This document shows, piece after piece, positions 10,966-22,335 of a DNA stretch of 64,000 nt. The DNA is from Endomicrobium sp. GTDB lineage: Bacteria; Elusimicrobiota; Endomicrobiia; Endomicrobiales; Endomicrobiaceae. The notes beneath the pieces were generated by a model, which saw nothing but the letters and a program-made list of their open reading frames with translations, ran no database searches and had not been told where the DNA came from. The stretch's first letter is position 1. Each line of letters starts with the position of its first letter. Location of the stretch: positions 192,531 to 256,530 of the forward strand of contig JAISAS010000004.1 of the NCBI GenBank assembly GCA_031266535.1, in the 5' to 3' direction. Both the position numbers and the translations under genes were made by a program.

Positions 10966-12228
10966 ATGTTAGATATCAAATTCATTAGAGAAAATTTAAA
11001 AAAAGTTAAACAAGCAATGCTTAATAGAAATATCTCTATTGATCTAGAAAAACTTTTAAATTTAGATGATAAAAGAAAAATTTTAATAACAAAAATAGAA
11101 CAACTAAGATCTAAAAGAAATACAGAATCTAAAAAAATAGGCAAATATAAAATAACAGGTAAAAAACCTTCACAAGAACTTCTTTCAGAAATAAATAAGT
11201 TAAGAAATAAAATACAGAAATATCAAAAACAATTTTTAGAAATCAAAAATCAAACAGATAATCTTTTACTACGTGTTCCAAATATTCCAGATGAAAATGT
11301 GCCTATAGGCAAAAATAATAAAATCATAAAATTTATTGGAAAACCTAAAAAATTTTCTTTTCATCCAAAACAACATTGGGAAATAGGAGAACAATTAGAT
11401 ATTCTTGATTTTATAGTAGCTTCAAAAATTTCTGGTTCACGTTTTGTGATTTTAAAAAATGAAGGTTGTGCTTTAGAAAGAGCAATTATTAATTTTTTTT
11501 TAGATACACATAAAGCTAAAGGATATAAAGAAATAATGACACCATATCTTGTAAATCAAACATCAATGATAGGAACTGGGCAATTTCCAGAATTTGAAGA
11601 AGAAGTATTCAAATGCAGTAACGAATTATATTTAATACCAACAGCAGAAGTATCAGTAACAAACATTTATAGAGATGTTGTTTTAGAAGAATCTATTTTA
11701 CCAGAAAAATATGTTTCCTACTCAGCGTGCTTTAGAAGAGAATCCGGAACTTATGGAAAAGATACAAGGGGACTTATCAGAAATCATCAGTTTAATAAAG
11801 TAGAACTTGTGAAGTTTGTTAAACCAGAAACTTCGAACGAAGAGCTTGAATCTCTTGTCAACGATGCTGAAAATATTCTTAAATTACTAAATCTTCCATA
11901 TAGAGTTATGCTTTTATCTACAGAAGATATAAGTTTTACGTCATCAAAAACCTATGATCTGGAAGTATGGTTCGCAGGAAATGCAACATATAGAGAAATT
12001 TCGTCATGCTCAAATTTTAAAGATTTTCAGGCAAGAAGGATGAATATAAAAATAAAATTACAAAATAAAAAAAAAGAATTCCTCCATACACTAAATGCTT
12101 CAGGTGTAGCAGTCGGAAGAACTTTCGCTGCAATATTAGAGAATTATCAACAAAAAGACGGTTCTGTACTAATTCCTGAAGTATTACGTAAATATACAGG
12201 GTTTGATATCATAAGTCCTAAGTTTTAA
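10966..12228 (+). CDS. serS: seryl-tRNA synthetase
   Basis: class II motifs [27 protein letters not shown] and [18 protein letters not shown]. Confidence 0.97.
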   Translation: MLDIKFIRENLKKVKQAMLNRNISIDLEKLLNLDDKRKILITKIEQLRSKRNTESKKIGKYKITGKKPSQELLSEINKLRNKIQKYQKQFLEIKNQTDNLLLRVPNIPDENVPIGKNNKIIKFIGKPKKFSFHPKQHWEIGEQLDILDFIVASKISGSRFVILKNEGCALERAIINFFLDTHKAKGYKEIMTPYLVNQTSMIGTGQFPEFEEEVFKCSNELYLIPTAEVSVTNIYRDVVLEESILPEKYVSYSACFRRESGTYGKDTRGLIRNHQFNKVELVKFVKPETSNEELESLVNDAENILKLLNLPYRVMLLSTEDISFTSSKTYDLEVWFAGNATYREISSCSNFKDFQARRMNIKIKLQNKKKEFLHTLNASGVAVGRTFAAILENYQQKDGSVLIPEVLRKYTGFDIISPKF

Positions 12229-12427
12229 ATAAGTACATTTCACTCAATAGAAAATTTGAAAATATTTTGTTTGCTGTCTTTTGTCTTTTTTATAAAACAT
12301 AAAACACAGTTACATAATTTTTGTAAAAATTATAAAAACCCTAGCTTGTTTACATAAAACAAAATTTACTTACGTTTTACTTCAAACACTAATAAATAAA
12401 TTATTACAAAATCTTCATTGCTTTTTT

Positions 12428-13315
12428 TTACATATTCCTATTATTAAATGCTTTAAGCGTATTTTCTAAAAGCATTGCTATAGTCATAGGGCCTACTCCT
12501 CCAGGCACATGTGTTATTTTTATATTCATATTTTTAACAGCATCAAAATCAACATCACCACATAATTTACTTACTACTCTATTTATACCTACATCAATAA
12601 CAGTAGCACCATCTTTAATAAAATCTCCATTTATGAATTTAGGTTTACCTATAGCTACAATAAGAATTTCTGCAGATTTACATATTTCTTTAAGATTTTT
12701 AGTTTTTGAATGACAAATTATAACTGTGGCATTATTGGCAAGCAAAAGCATTGAAAGAGGCTTACCCACAAGATTTGATCTTCCAATAATAACAACAATT
12801 TTACCATCAATTTCAATATTAGAATGCTTTAATAGATATATCACCCCAAGAGGAGTACAAGAAATAAGAATGTTTTTTTTAATTATTTCATCCCAATTTT
12901 TTGATAAATTTAAAAGTCCTGCATTAGTAGGATGAAGCCCATCAACATCTTTTGAAGGACAAATTGCGTTAATACATTTTTGCGTATAATTGCTTTTCGG
13001 AAGTGGCAATTGTAATAAAATACCATCAATATTAGAATCGTTATTTAAATTTTTTATTAAAGCAATAATATTTTTTTGAGATGAATTTTTATCAAGATTA
13101 ATATGAAAAGATTTTATTCCAACACGTTTACAAGCTTGCATTTTTAATTTTATATAAATTTGACTTGCAGGATTATTTCCCACAAGAATTGTCATAAGAC
13201 TTGGAACAATTCCTCTACTATTTTTTATTTCATCAATTCTTTTTTTAATTTCGGCTATTTTATTATTAGAAATTTTTATACCATCAATAAGTTCCACTTT
13301 TATTACTCCATACAA
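12428..13315 (-). CDS. folD: methylenetetrahydrofolate dehydrogenase/cyclohydrolase
   Basis: LLQLPLP, PSKDVDGLHP, GRSNLVGKPL, PGGVGPMT. Confidence 0.96.
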   Translation of the reverse strand: MYGVIKVELIDGIKISNNKIAEIKKRIDEIKNSRGIVPSLMTILVGNNPASQIYIKLKMQACKRVGIKSFHINLDKNSSQKNIIALIKNLNNDSNIDGILLQLPLPKSNYTQKCINAICPSKDVDGLHPTNAGLLNLSKNWDEIIKKNILISCTPLGVIYLLKHSNIEIDGKIVVIIGRSNLVGKPLSMLLLANNATVIICHSKTKNLKEICKSAEILIVAIGKPKFINGDFIKDGATVIDVGINRVVSKLCGDVDFDAVKNMNIKITHVPGGVGPMTIAMLLENTLKAFNNRNM

Positions 13316-13438
13316 AATAATGTAGTATCTACAAAACTTTAAGCAATTATCAAAATTAAAAAAAACAAAAAAATAACAATAAATGAATTCTTATTTTTCT
13401 TTTACAAAATTAATTTAAATATGTAAAACTAAATAGAA

Positions 13439-14011
13439 TTAAATTTTTTTATTATTTTTAATTATAAAATTAACTGCTTGCTTTAAATTTTTACATACAA
13501 AAAATGGTTTAATTTTTTCTAATGTTAAGTTTTTTTGATGTTTTTTACCCTGACCTGTAAGAATTAAAATACCTTTGCCACCCATAGCAAAACCAAGTAA
13601 ATAATCTCTTATACTATCACCTATAGTATAAGATTTTGAAAGATCTATATTAAAATCTTTTGCTGCCTCCAACACCATTCCTATCCTCGGTTTTCTACAG
13701 GAGCAATTATCAGAATCAATATGTGGACAATAATAAAGACCATCAACTTTTGCTCCTTTATTATGGAGCATAAATAAAAAATTCTTATTAATTTTATGTA
13801 AATCTTTTTTAGTTAATAATCCTCTACGAACAGCAGACTGATTTGTCACTATTATTATTTTAAATCCCGCTACACGTAGCTTATTTATACTTTCTGCAAC
13901 ATATGCATAAAACTTTATATTTATGGAAGACCTTAAATAATTTTTATCAAAAATAACTGTACCATCTCTATCTAGAAAAACTGCAGATTTTTTAATACTT
14001 TTTTCCCCCAT
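13439..14011 (-). CDS. gmhB: D-glycero-beta-D-manno-heptose 1,7-bisphosphate 7-phosphatase (HAD)
   Basis: FLDRDGTVI, VTNQSAVRRGLL, CRKP, GDSIRD; next to lpxK. Confidence 0.88.
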   Translation of the reverse strand: MGEKSIKKSAVFLDRDGTVIFDKNYLRSSINIKFYAYVAESINKLRVAGFKIIIVTNQSAVRRGLLTKKDLHKINKNFLFMLHNKGAKVDGLYYCPHIDSDNCSCRKPRIGMVLEAAKDFNIDLSKSYTIGDSIRDYLLGFAMGGKGILILTGQGKKHQKNLTLEKIKPFFVCKNLKQAVNFIIKNNKKI

Positions 14012-14997
14012 TCTTCTTCTCCAATTTCAAATTTAGGCTTTACAATAAGAACTACAATTTTCTTTTTTATATTTATGTCAATATTTTGAAATTTAACAGC
14101 ATCTTTAGCTGTAATAATAAAATATGAATTTTTTTTATTTAGATTGTTACTTCTTATTATCTTACTAATCATACTATTATTGTAATAACTGTGATCCCTT
14201 AACACTATATTACACTTTATTTTTACTCCTGATTTCTTAATAGAATTTTCAAAACTTTTATTAAACCCTATCGCACTTAATGAATATACTTCAGATTTTT
14301 TTAACAAATCTAAATCAAAATTTGTTTTCAAATCTGTATTTTTATATTCAAAATCTCCATAATAAGTTACAATAGGTTCTTTACCTGAAAAATTAAATAA
14401 AGTTTCTTTTAATTTTTTAAGATCTTCATTTGAAATCATATCAGAGTTCGTAATAATTACAATCATAGCCCTTTTAAGAGCTTTTGGTTTTTCTCTTAAA
14501 ATTCCTGCTGGTATAAGCATTCCATTGCCAAAAGGATTAACTGCATTGACACAAACTATATCTAAATCCCTATTAATACTCCAATGTTGAAACCCATCAT
14601 CTAAAATATAAATATTAGAATTTATTTCATTTTTAAATTTTAAAGCATTGTCATATCTATCAGCACCTACTACTACAATAGATTGCGGAACACTTCTAGA
14701 AATTAAAAGAGGTTCATCTCCGGTATCTAACACATTAACTCCTACTGCTCCATCTCTTAGAATTATCGGATGTTTAGCATATCTAAAATAACCCCTCATT
14801 AAAACTGCAGGTTTAAAATTTTCTTTAATAAGTAATTTCAAAAGTTCAATTACAATCGGAGTCTTACCTGTTCCTCCCCATGTAATATTGCCAACACTTA
14901 TTACAGGCACTGAGAACTTTCTATGAATACTAAAAAATCTGTCCATTTTTAATAAAACAGAATATATCAAAGAAAATGGATACAAAAGTCTATTCAT
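13972..14997 (-). CDS. lpxK: tetraacyldisaccharide 4'-kinase
   Basis: SVGNITWGGTGKTPIVIELLK Walker A, DDGFQHWSINRDLDI. Confidence 0.94.
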   Translation of the reverse strand: MNRLLYPFSLIYSVLLKMDRFFSIHRKFSVPVISVGNITWGGTGKTPIVIELLKLLIKENFKPAVLMRGYFRYAKHPIILRDGAVGVNVLDTGDEPLLISRSVPQSIVVVGADRYDNALKFKNEINSNIYILDDGFQHWSINRDLDIVCVNAVNPFGNGMLIPAGILREKPKALKRAMIVIITNSDMISNEDLKKLKETLFNFSGKEPIVTYYGDFEYKNTDLKTNFDLDLLKKSEVYSLSAIGFNKSFENSIKKSGVKIKCNIVLRDHSYYNNSMISKIIRSNNLNKKNSYFIITAKDAVKFQNIDINIKKKIVVLIVKPKFEIGEEEWGKKVLKNLQFF

Positions 14998-15776
14998 TTA
15001 TTTAAATTTGTTCCCTTTTGAAGTTCCCAAAGTTTTATATACTTCATTAAGGTATAAAAAAAAGAATACAACAAAGCAAGTATTAACCCTACAAAACCAT
15101 CAAGAAATCCTAATTTTATAAAATACATTTTAAAAAATATAACTATTGGATTCCCAAAAAGATTTACAATTTTACATTTTTTACCTTTCTGAAACATTTC
15201 TTTAGAACATAAATCTGTATATAAATCAGATTTTCTTATAAATTGTTTTATATTACTATAAGGATAATGAACAATATCTCCATTAAAATAATATTTCTTG
15301 CCTTTATAATCAACATTCTCATGAACTAACTGATCTTTGTAATAAACTTTTTTTTTGTTAAAAAAAACTGGATGTCTATAATCCGGATACCAACCAGAAT
15401 GCAAAATCCATTTGTCTATAAACTTATTTTTTCTTGGAGCAAAAAAAATATTACTCCTTGGAAAATTTTGCAATTCATATTTTATCTCCATTTTCAATTT
15501 TGTTGTTATTCTTTCATCAGCATCGAGACATATAACCCAATCATAAGAACATTTCGATAAGGCAAAATTTCTCTGTCTACTAAAATATTCAAATTTATTT
15601 TGCACAATTCTACAGCCCATTTCTTCTGCAATTTTTACCGTATCATCTATACTAAAACTATCAATAATAACGATTTCATCAACCCACTTAACACTTTCTA
15701 TACATTCTCTAATGTACTTTTCTTCATTTCTTGTTAAAATATATGCTGAAACTTTTTCCACATTATAACTCCCCAC
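14994..15776 (-). CDS. family 2 glycosyltransferase (WaaE/KdtX-like)
   Basis: SAYILTRNEEKYIRECIESVKWVDEIVIIDSFS, CLDADERIT. Confidence 0.88.
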   Translation of the reverse strand: MGSYNVEKVSAYILTRNEEKYIRECIESVKWVDEIVIIDSFSIDDTVKIAEEMGCRIVQNKFEYFSRQRNFALSKCSYDWVICLDADERITTKLKMEIKYELQNFPRSNIFFAPRKNKFIDKWILHSGWYPDYRHPVFFNKKKVYYKDQLVHENVDYKGKKYYFNGDIVHYPYSNIKQFIRKSDLYTDLCSKEMFQKGKKCKIVNLFGNPIVIFFKMYFIKLGFLDGFVGLILALLYSFFYTLMKYIKLWELQKGTNLNK

Positions 15777-15809
15777 ATTAATATATTAATAATATGAAAT
15801 CTTATAATT

Positions 15810-16925
15810 TTAATTAAAATCTGAATTTGTTATTCTACTGTAAACTTTTAATATGTTATTAACCATATTATCCATAGAAAAATTCATTTTTACAAAATAT
15901 TTACCAGCAATACCCATTTGTTTTGATAAATTAGGATTATCAACAAATTTTTTTATGGCTTCTGAAACTTGAAAAGAATTAGAAGGTCCAACCATAACAC
16001 CTGTTATACCATTAATAAACGACTCAGAATTACCACCTATATTTGTTACAATAACTGGTTTGCCAAGCATCTGAGCTTCAATTACGACATTTGGCATACC
16101 CTCAGTATGCCAGGACAATAAACAAAAAATATTCATTATTAAAATAAATTTTTGAACTTGTTCTTGATGTCCCGTAAAATAAACAATATCATGAACATTT
16201 AATTTTTTTGCATAATCCTTCTGCTTTGCAATTCCTTTTCCATCACCTACAATTAAATATCTCAATTGAGGATATCTATTTTTTAAAATTTTTGCTGCTT
16301 CAATCAAATATATTTGTCCCTTACCTTTAAAATTTAAAGCTGATCCGACTGTGCCAACAACTATTTTATTTTTTAAATTATATTTCTTTACAATTTCATC
16401 ACAATTAATACGACAATTATTAAATTTATCAAAATTCACACCATTATAGATCACGCTAATCTTATTAAATGGCACTTTTTCATATTTAATCAATCCTTCA
16501 GCTACAGCCCTAGAAACAGCTATGACTGCATCAGCAAAATAATAATGAACTTTACTTATAAAACCATGTCTTGTATCCTGTCTTCTATGAAAAACAACTT
16601 TAATTCTAAAATAAAATATTTTTGCGAATAATGCAGTCCAATATAATTTTCCTTGATGAACATGCACTATATTAATTTTATATTTTTTAATTATCCTAAC
16701 AAGTGCCAAAATTCCAAATGGATCAAGAGAATTATTTGTTTTGAAGTGAACAGTTTTAAAATCCTGATAAACCGCTTGTTCAAATAGTTTACTATTCTTA
16801 GGAACAGCAACTATATTTATACTTTTTTTTGATTTTTGAAGATTTTTGGCCAAAAGGAGCATAGCTCTCTCAGCACCACCCATAGAATATGATGAAAAAA
16901 TATGTAACACTTTATATTCTTTCAT
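15810..16925 (-). CDS. family 4-type glycosyltransferase
   Basis: SSYSMGGAERAMLLL, LSWHTEGMPNVVIEAQMLGKPVIVTNIGG. Confidence 0.88.
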   Translation of the reverse strand: MKEYKVLHIFSSYSMGGAERAMLLLAKNLQKSKKSINIVAVPKNSKLFEQAVYQDFKTVHFKTNNSLDPFGILALVRIIKKYKINIVHVHQGKLYWTALFAKIFYFRIKVVFHRRQDTRHGFISKVHYYFADAVIAVSRAVAEGLIKYEKVPFNKISVIYNGVNFDKFNNCRINCDEIVKKYNLKNKIVVGTVGSALNFKGKGQIYLIEAAKILKNRYPQLRYLIVGDGKGIAKQKDYAKKLNVHDIVYFTGHQEQVQKFILIMNIFCLLSWHTEGMPNVVIEAQMLGKPVIVTNIGGNSESFINGITGVMVGPSNSFQVSEAIKKFVDNPNLSKQMGIAGKYFVKMNFSMDNMVNNILKVYSRITNSDFN

Positions 16926-17635
16926 TTAAATATTTTTCGTCCTAAATCTATATATTCTTTAACTGTAGCTCTAAAAAAAGTTTCAGCATATTGCATAGGT
17001 GGAGTTTTTATTTCACCCCAATATTGATTTAACCCTCGTGCAATTTTAACATAATCTCTAGTAATAATTTGTGTTTTATAACATTCTATAGCTTTTTTCT
17101 TAAGTTTCCAAACATCACTTATATCAAATAAACAATTAGGATTTAATGTTGTCCAAATAGAATAAGAATAAATCATGAAATTCAAATTTATTTCTTTTTT
17201 TATATCCATTAAAACTACAGAAACTGCTCTATGATCTTCATGTTTATCAAACCAAAAAGGAAGAAATATAACATCAGGAGCAATTTTATTTATTAATGAA
17301 AACAAACTGTACTTAAACTCTTTATTGTTATATAAATTCCTTATAGAAAATTGCATATAATAATTTTTAAATGAACCAATAATTAAAGTTGCTTTTTTAG
17401 ACTCCTCCATTCTTTCTGAAGTATCATGTGTACAAAAAATTACCTCAACACGTCCCCCATTCTGAACATGCTTTATTAAAGTTCCAGCACACCCTATAGC
17501 TTCATCATCCTGATGTGGAGCAATAACTAAAACTTTATCGCCATAAATTACTTTTTCTCTTGGAACAGAATAATTTATAAAAGGCTGTACATATTCATAC
17601 ATCTTAAATAAATGTCTATTTTTTAAATATTTCAT
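16922..17635 (-). CDS. PIG-L family deacetylase
   Basis: VLVIAPHQDDEAIGCAGTL and FDKHEDHRAVS. Confidence 0.88.
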   Translation of the reverse strand: MKYLKNRHLFKMYEYVQPFINYSVPREKVIYGDKVLVIAPHQDDEAIGCAGTLIKHVQNGGRVEVIFCTHDTSERMEESKKATLIIGSFKNYYMQFSIRNLYNNKEFKYSLFSLINKIAPDVIFLPFWFDKHEDHRAVSVVLMDIKKEINLNFMIYSYSIWTTLNPNCLFDISDVWKLKKKAIECYKTQIITRDYVKIARGLNQYWGEIKTPPMQYAETFFRATVKEYIDLGRKIFK

Positions 17636-17726
17636 TATTTTTGATAACCTATATAAAAAAACATCTCTTCTATTATATCTTTAACAGATTAATTTTTTGT
17701 ACTATAGATCTAATAGAGAAAACTTA

Positions 17727-18953
17727 TTAATCAATACTCATCTCAATTTTTGCCATCAAACTTCCTCTAGAAAGACGCACGTTAATACTATCACCTGAGT
17801 TAACATTTTTTGAACTTGTAACAATTTTATTATTACTATCGAAACAAATAGAAAAGCCTCTTTTTAAAACAGATGTAGGGGATACAATATTCAATTTATA
17901 AGAAATATTTTTCAATTTTTCAGATTTTAAGTCAAATATTCTTCTAATATTTTTTAGAAAATGACTATTAAGCATATCTATATAAGATATTTTATCTTCA
18001 TATATTAAGCAAGGTTTAGTCATTGCCCTAGATAATACAAATCTATCAAGTTTACTTTTACAATCATTTAATATGGAATACATAGCATTAATTAGAGATT
18101 TTTCCAAAAAATCTATATGAATCAAAATACTATTTCTATTCCTTAGAATCATTTCAGCTGCCGCAGATGGTGTTGGAGCTCTCACATCTGAAACAAAATC
18201 TGCTATTGTAAAATCAACTTCATGTCCTATACATGATACAATGGGTATTTTTGAATAAAAAATCGCCTTAGCTACAGATTCTGTATTAAAAGCCCACAAA
18301 TCTTCTATTGAACCTCCACCTCTACCTACAAGTAAAACATCTAAATTACTATGATACAAATTCAAATATTCTATCGCTTCCAAAATTTCTTTTTCAGATT
18401 CTTTCCCCTGAACTCTTACAGGATACACCAAAACTTCCACATTAGCATTCAAATCATCAATAACTTTCAAAATATCTTTCAATGCAGCCCCATCTTGAGA
18501 CGTAATAATACCTATCTTATTTATAAAATTTGGTATTTTTTTCTTCACATTCTTGTCAAAAAAACCTGCAGACTTCAATTTTTCTTTTAATTTTTCATAA
18601 GATTGATATAAATTGCCTTTTCCATATTGTTCTATATGATTCACAATTATTTGATAATCACTATATCTAACATAAGAACTAATCTTTCCACAAATTAAAA
18701 CTCTCATTCCATTTTCAGGAATAAAAGTTAAAGCTACGTTTATTTTTTTGAATATTACAACTTTTATTTGAGCATTTAAATCTTTAATATTAAAATACAT
18801 ATGCCCAGAATTATAAAACTTAAAATTTGAAATTTCTCCTTCTACCCAGACCAAATGATATGAATTTTCAAGAATTGATTTTATCTCATTACTTAATTCA
18901 GTAACTGTATATACCAATCTATTATCCTCATTACTAGTAGTTTTATGCATCAA
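17727..18953 (-). CDS. xseA: exodeoxyribonuclease VII large subunit
   Basis: N-terminal OB fold WVEGEISNFK, GRGGGSIEDLWAFN, SCIGHEVDFTIADFVSDVRAPTPSAAAE. Confidence 0.96.
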   Translation of the reverse strand: MMHKTTSNEDNRLVYTVTELSNEIKSILENSYHLVWVEGEISNFKFYNSGHMYFNIKDLNAQIKVVIFKKINVALTFIPENGMRVLICGKISSYVRYSDYQIIVNHIEQYGKGNLYQSYEKLKEKLKSAGFFDKNVKKKIPNFINKIGIITSQDGAALKDILKVIDDLNANVEVLVYPVRVQGKESEKEILEAIEYLNLYHSNLDVLLVGRGGGSIEDLWAFNTESVAKAIFYSKIPIVSCIGHEVDFTIADFVSDVRAPTPSAAAEMILRNRNSILIHIDFLEKSLINAMYSILNDCKSKLDRFVLSRAMTKPCLIYEDKISYIDMLNSHFLKNIRRIFDLKSEKLKNISYKLNIVSPTSVLKRGFSICFDSNNKIVTSSKNVNSGDSINVRLSRGSLMAKIEMSID

Positions 18954-18989
18954 TTCTTTTTTATAAAATTCAAAAAATATATTGTTACA

Positions 18990-20546
18990 TTATTTCGCCA
19001 CATCTTGAGCTCTTATTTCTCTTATTACTGTTATTTTAATTTGTCCTGGATATTCTAACTCTTGTTCCACTTTTTTTGCTATATCATGTGCCAAAACACT
19101 AGTATGTTTATCATCTATCTTTTCTGGTTCTACAAGCACCCTTACTTCCCTTCCAGCCTGTATAGCATAAGCCATCGAAACCCCACTGAATTCTCTAACA
19201 ACTTTTTCAAGTTTCTCAAGGCGCTTTATATAATGTCCTATAGACTCCATTCTTGCACCTGGCCTAGATGCTGAAATTGCATCCGCTGCTGCTATAACAA
19301 ACGCTTCAGGACTAGATGGTATTTCAAACCCTTCGTGATGAGATAAAATTGCATTTATCATTTTCTTGGATTCACCATATCTTTTAGCCAAATCTGCAGA
19401 AATTTGATGATGTGTGCCTTCAACTTCATGATCAACCGCTTTACCTATATCATGTAGTAATCCAGCTTTTTTACAAAACATTATATCAAGTCCAAGTTCA
19501 CCAGCAATAGCACCAGCAAGCCATGCAACTTCTAAAGTATGTTGAAGTTGATTTTGTCCATATGAAGTTCTATATTTTAATTTTCCAAGTAATCTTATAA
19601 TTTCCGAATTAAGACCAGGAACTCCAGCATCTATTGTGGCTTGTTCTCCAATATCTTTGATATGCTGTTCCATTTCTTTACTTACTCTATCAACAATTTC
19701 TTCAATTCTTGCTGGATGTATTCTTCCATCAACAATCAATTTCTCTAAAGCAATTTTTGCTATTTGCCTCCTCACACCATCAAAAGCTGAAATTGTAATT
19801 ATCTCAGGAGTATCATCAACTATAAGGTCAACACCTGTTACTTGTTCAAAAGCTCTAATATTCCTACCTTCTCTTCCTATAATCCTTCCCTTTATTTCAT
19901 CATTTGATATATGTACAGTAGAAACAGTAATATCTGCAGTGTGTTCTACAGCTACACGTTGAATTGCAACAGAAAGAATTGTTTTAGATTTTTTATCAGC
20001 ATTTTCTAGCATTTCTTGTTCAATTTTTTGCATTAAAATTGAGGCATCTTGTTTTGCTTCATCTTCCATTTCATTTATAAGATTTTTTTTTGCTTCTTCT
20101 CTTGTCATACTTGAAATTTTTTCAAGCAATTTTCTTTGTTCTTCTTTTATTTTTTCTACTTCAACAAATTCCTTACAAAGTTTTTGCTCTTTTATATCAA
20201 AATTTTTCCATTTATCAATTAAATCCTTTTCTCTCTTGTCAACTATATCTATTTTTCGATCTAAATTTTCTTCACGCTGAATAATCCTATTTTCTGTACT
20301 TTTTATAAACTGTCTCTTTTCTCTTATTTCTTGCTCAAATTCTCTTCTTTCTTTATCAGCAAGAATTTTAGCCTCTAGAAGAATTTCTTTTGATTTTGCT
20401 TCAGCTAGAAGATTAGCTTCTTTTATAGCTCTTTCTGAAATTTGTTCCATTGATTTAACATTTAATTTTGCATAAATAATTCGCAAAATATACCCTATAA
20501 CAAGAAATATAAAAGCAATTATAGTGATTATTATTAATTTATTCAT
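18990..20546 (-). CDS. rny: ribonuclease Y
   Basis: N-terminal TM + coiled coil, KH domain [17 protein letters not shown] motif [12 protein letters not shown]. Confidence 0.97.
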   Translation of the reverse strand: MNKLIIITIIAFIFLVIGYILRIIYAKLNVKSMEQISERAIKEANLLAEAKSKEILLEAKILADKERREFEQEIREKRQFIKSTENRIIQREENLDRKIDIVDKREKDLIDKWKNFDIKEQKLCKEFVEVEKIKEEQRKLLEKISSMTREEAKKNLINEMEDEAKQDASILMQKIEQEMLENADKKSKTILSVAIQRVAVEHTADITVSTVHISNDEIKGRIIGREGRNIRAFEQVTGVDLIVDDTPEIITISAFDGVRRQIAKIALEKLIVDGRIHPARIEEIVDRVSKEMEQHIKDIGEQATIDAGVPGLNSEIIRLLGKLKYRTSYGQNQLQHTLEVAWLAGAIAGELGLDIMFCKKAGLLHDIGKAVDHEVEGTHHQISADLAKRYGESKKMINAILSHHEGFEIPSSPEAFVIAAADAISASRPGARMESIGHYIKRLEKLEKVVREFSGVSMAYAIQAGREVRVLVEPEKIDDKHTSVLAHDIAKKVEQELEYPGQIKITVIREIRAQDVAK

Positions 20547-20557
20547 TCTTTACTCCT

Positions 20558-21142
20558 TTAAATACATATAATCCTTTTTTCAGTAATGACGGAACCAACA
20601 GGAATATCATATTTTTCATTTGGAAGTTTATCTATTACCTGAAAATCATAAGCAAGTCCTATAGTTTTTTTATGCGACTTACTAAGCCACATATCATAAC
20701 ACCCTTTACCATACCCTATCCTATAACCTCGAATGTCAAAAATAAGTCCAGGTACAAAAATTAAATCAATATTATCCTGTTCTATAACATTACTCATAAT
20801 TATTTCAGGTTGCCTTATACCATAAATAAACTGAGAAGCATCTGAGAGCTGAGAAATCTTTACAGCATACATTTTCATATATTCAAAATTAGAAAATTTT
20901 AAAGCTGGTACAGCAACAGTTTTTCCTTCACTAATAGCAGAATTTATCATATTATCTGTAATAACCTCAGACCCACAGGATATATAAAACATAACAATTT
21001 TAGCTTCATTATAAATTTGAATATTTTGAATTTTAGTAAAAATATTAACACTACTAACTAAAGCCACATTTGGCATTATTTTATTTCTTAAAATTAAAAA
21101 TTTATATCTTATTTTCCTTTTTTCCGATTTTAAATCATCCAT
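20558..21142 (-). CDS. 5-formyltetrahydrofolate cyclo-ligase
   Basis: FVPGLIFDIRGYRIGYGKGCYD motif. Confidence 0.92.
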   Translation of the reverse strand: MDDLKSEKRKIRYKFLILRNKIMPNVALVSSVNIFTKIQNIQIYNEAKIVMFYISCGSEVITDNMINSAISEGKTVAVPALKFSNFEYMKMYAVKISQLSDASQFIYGIRQPEIIMSNVIEQDNIDLIFVPGLIFDIRGYRIGYGKGCYDMWLSKSHKKTIGLAYDFQVIDKLPNEKYDIPVGSVITEKRIICI

Positions 21143-21267
21143 AAAGTTTATCTTTGTTTTTTCTCAAATTTATACTGCAATAAAACCAAAAAAACTAATC
21201 TAGCAAATTAACACCATATACCATCTTTATAATTAAACACATTAAATTTTAAAACTAATTTTTCTCC

Positions 21268-21302
21268 CAACCCTTCCTTTTCCACCCCCCCCCAAAAAAA
21301 AA
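21268..21302 (-). repeat. G-rich tract (G9 plus several G2-G3 runs) flanked by A9/T7 homopolymers
   Basis: minus strand reads GGGGGGGGGTGGAAAAGGAAGGGTTGGGAG, plus-strand C9 at 21285-21293. Confidence 0.9.
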
Positions 21303-21573
21303 TTTTTTTAGTTATTTATAATGCATTTTAATCAACAAAATTTACATATCTCTAATTAGCAATTTGATATGTACATAAAAATACTTAAAATCACTTAATA
21401 CAAATTTATACAACTTTTTCAAAATAAATATCTTAAATTAAATCAATAAATCTTTACAAAAAAAAACTAAAATATATCTTATTCTTGTCAAAATTCTCTC
21501 ACTCTAACTCATAAACTTTTCAATCACATATGATACCGTAAATCCATGACATTGTTTCCAATAACATTTAAAT

Positions 21574-21864
21574 TCATTTTTGATGATCATATTCATCTAA
21601 ATGCATTATAAGTTCCTTAATTTTGCTTTCATAATTATTCAAAATATTTTTTTGTAGATCCCCTAGTTTAAATAATTCCACTACAATTTTTACAGCTGTT
21701 AAAGCCGCTATTTTTTGAGTATCAGGAACACAAACATTTTCATTTTTTACCTCTAGCCATTTTTCATTTATAAAACCCACAATTCTATCAAAATATATCT
21801 CATCTATATCATCTATACTAAAATTAATATCTCTTCCCATAATTTTTTTTCTTGTAGTTATCAT
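21574..21864 (-). CDS. zapA: cell division protein ZapA-like
   Basis: small ORF, TQKIAALTAVKIVVELFKL segment; synteny with the cyclo-ligase gene. Confidence 0.75.
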   Translation of the reverse strand: MITTRKKIMGRDINFSIDDIDEIYFDRIVGFINEKWLEVKNENVCVPDTQKIAALTAVKIVVELFKLGDLQKNILNNYESKIKELIMHLDEYDHQK

Positions 21865-21868
21865 AAAC

Positions 21869-22105
21869 CTAAACTCTTATTGTATCGATCTTTTTTATAA
21901 TTCTTTCTATCTTAATAACAGCTTCTTCAGTATTTTTTTTTAATATTGTATATCCATTTATTTGTTTTTTATTATATTCACATTCTTTTTTAAAATATTC
22001 TAGTTCTAACATAAGCATATGATTTTTCATATTAAGTATTTTTAATTTTTTCATTACTTCATTTATTTTTGTAGTTAGGATATCAATATCATTCATAATT
22101 TTCAT
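21869..22105 (-). CDS. short coiled-coil protein (ZapB-like?)
   Basis: 78-aa heptad-rich ORF directly upstream of zapA. Confidence 0.55.
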   Translation of the reverse strand: MKIMNDIDILTTKINEVMKKLKILNMKNHMLMLELEYFKKECEYNKKQINGYTILKKNTEEAVIKIERIIKKIDTIRV

Positions 22106-22335
22106 TCTATAAATTGCTTGTTAAAATTGTCAATCATTTCATAAAAATCAATACAAATATATTTTTCAATCTAAAATTATACTAAGGATATGAAAAAACA
22201 AGTCTTATTTTTTCATAAAAACAAATATACTAACCTATACGCATGCAAAACTTAATTCACTTGATTTTATCAAACACAAAATCAATTCATTAATAAAGCT
22301 CAAAAACTAAATATTTAAATCTTCATTTGGTGTGG

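Noticed and set aside
13972-17635. gmhB-lpxK-GT2-GT4-PIG-L as a novel glycan system
   Set aside because: Gene content fits ordinary LPS core/lipid A biosynthesis; no unusual component found.
16922-17635. PIG-L deacetylase as a bacillithiol/mycothiol pathway enzyme
   Set aside because: Context is LPS glycosyltransferases; no thiol-pathway partner in the window.
21143-21573. 6S RNA call
   Set aside because: Synteny is suggestive but no 6S-like closing stems or bulge could be recognised by eye; kept only as a hypothesis, not a feature.
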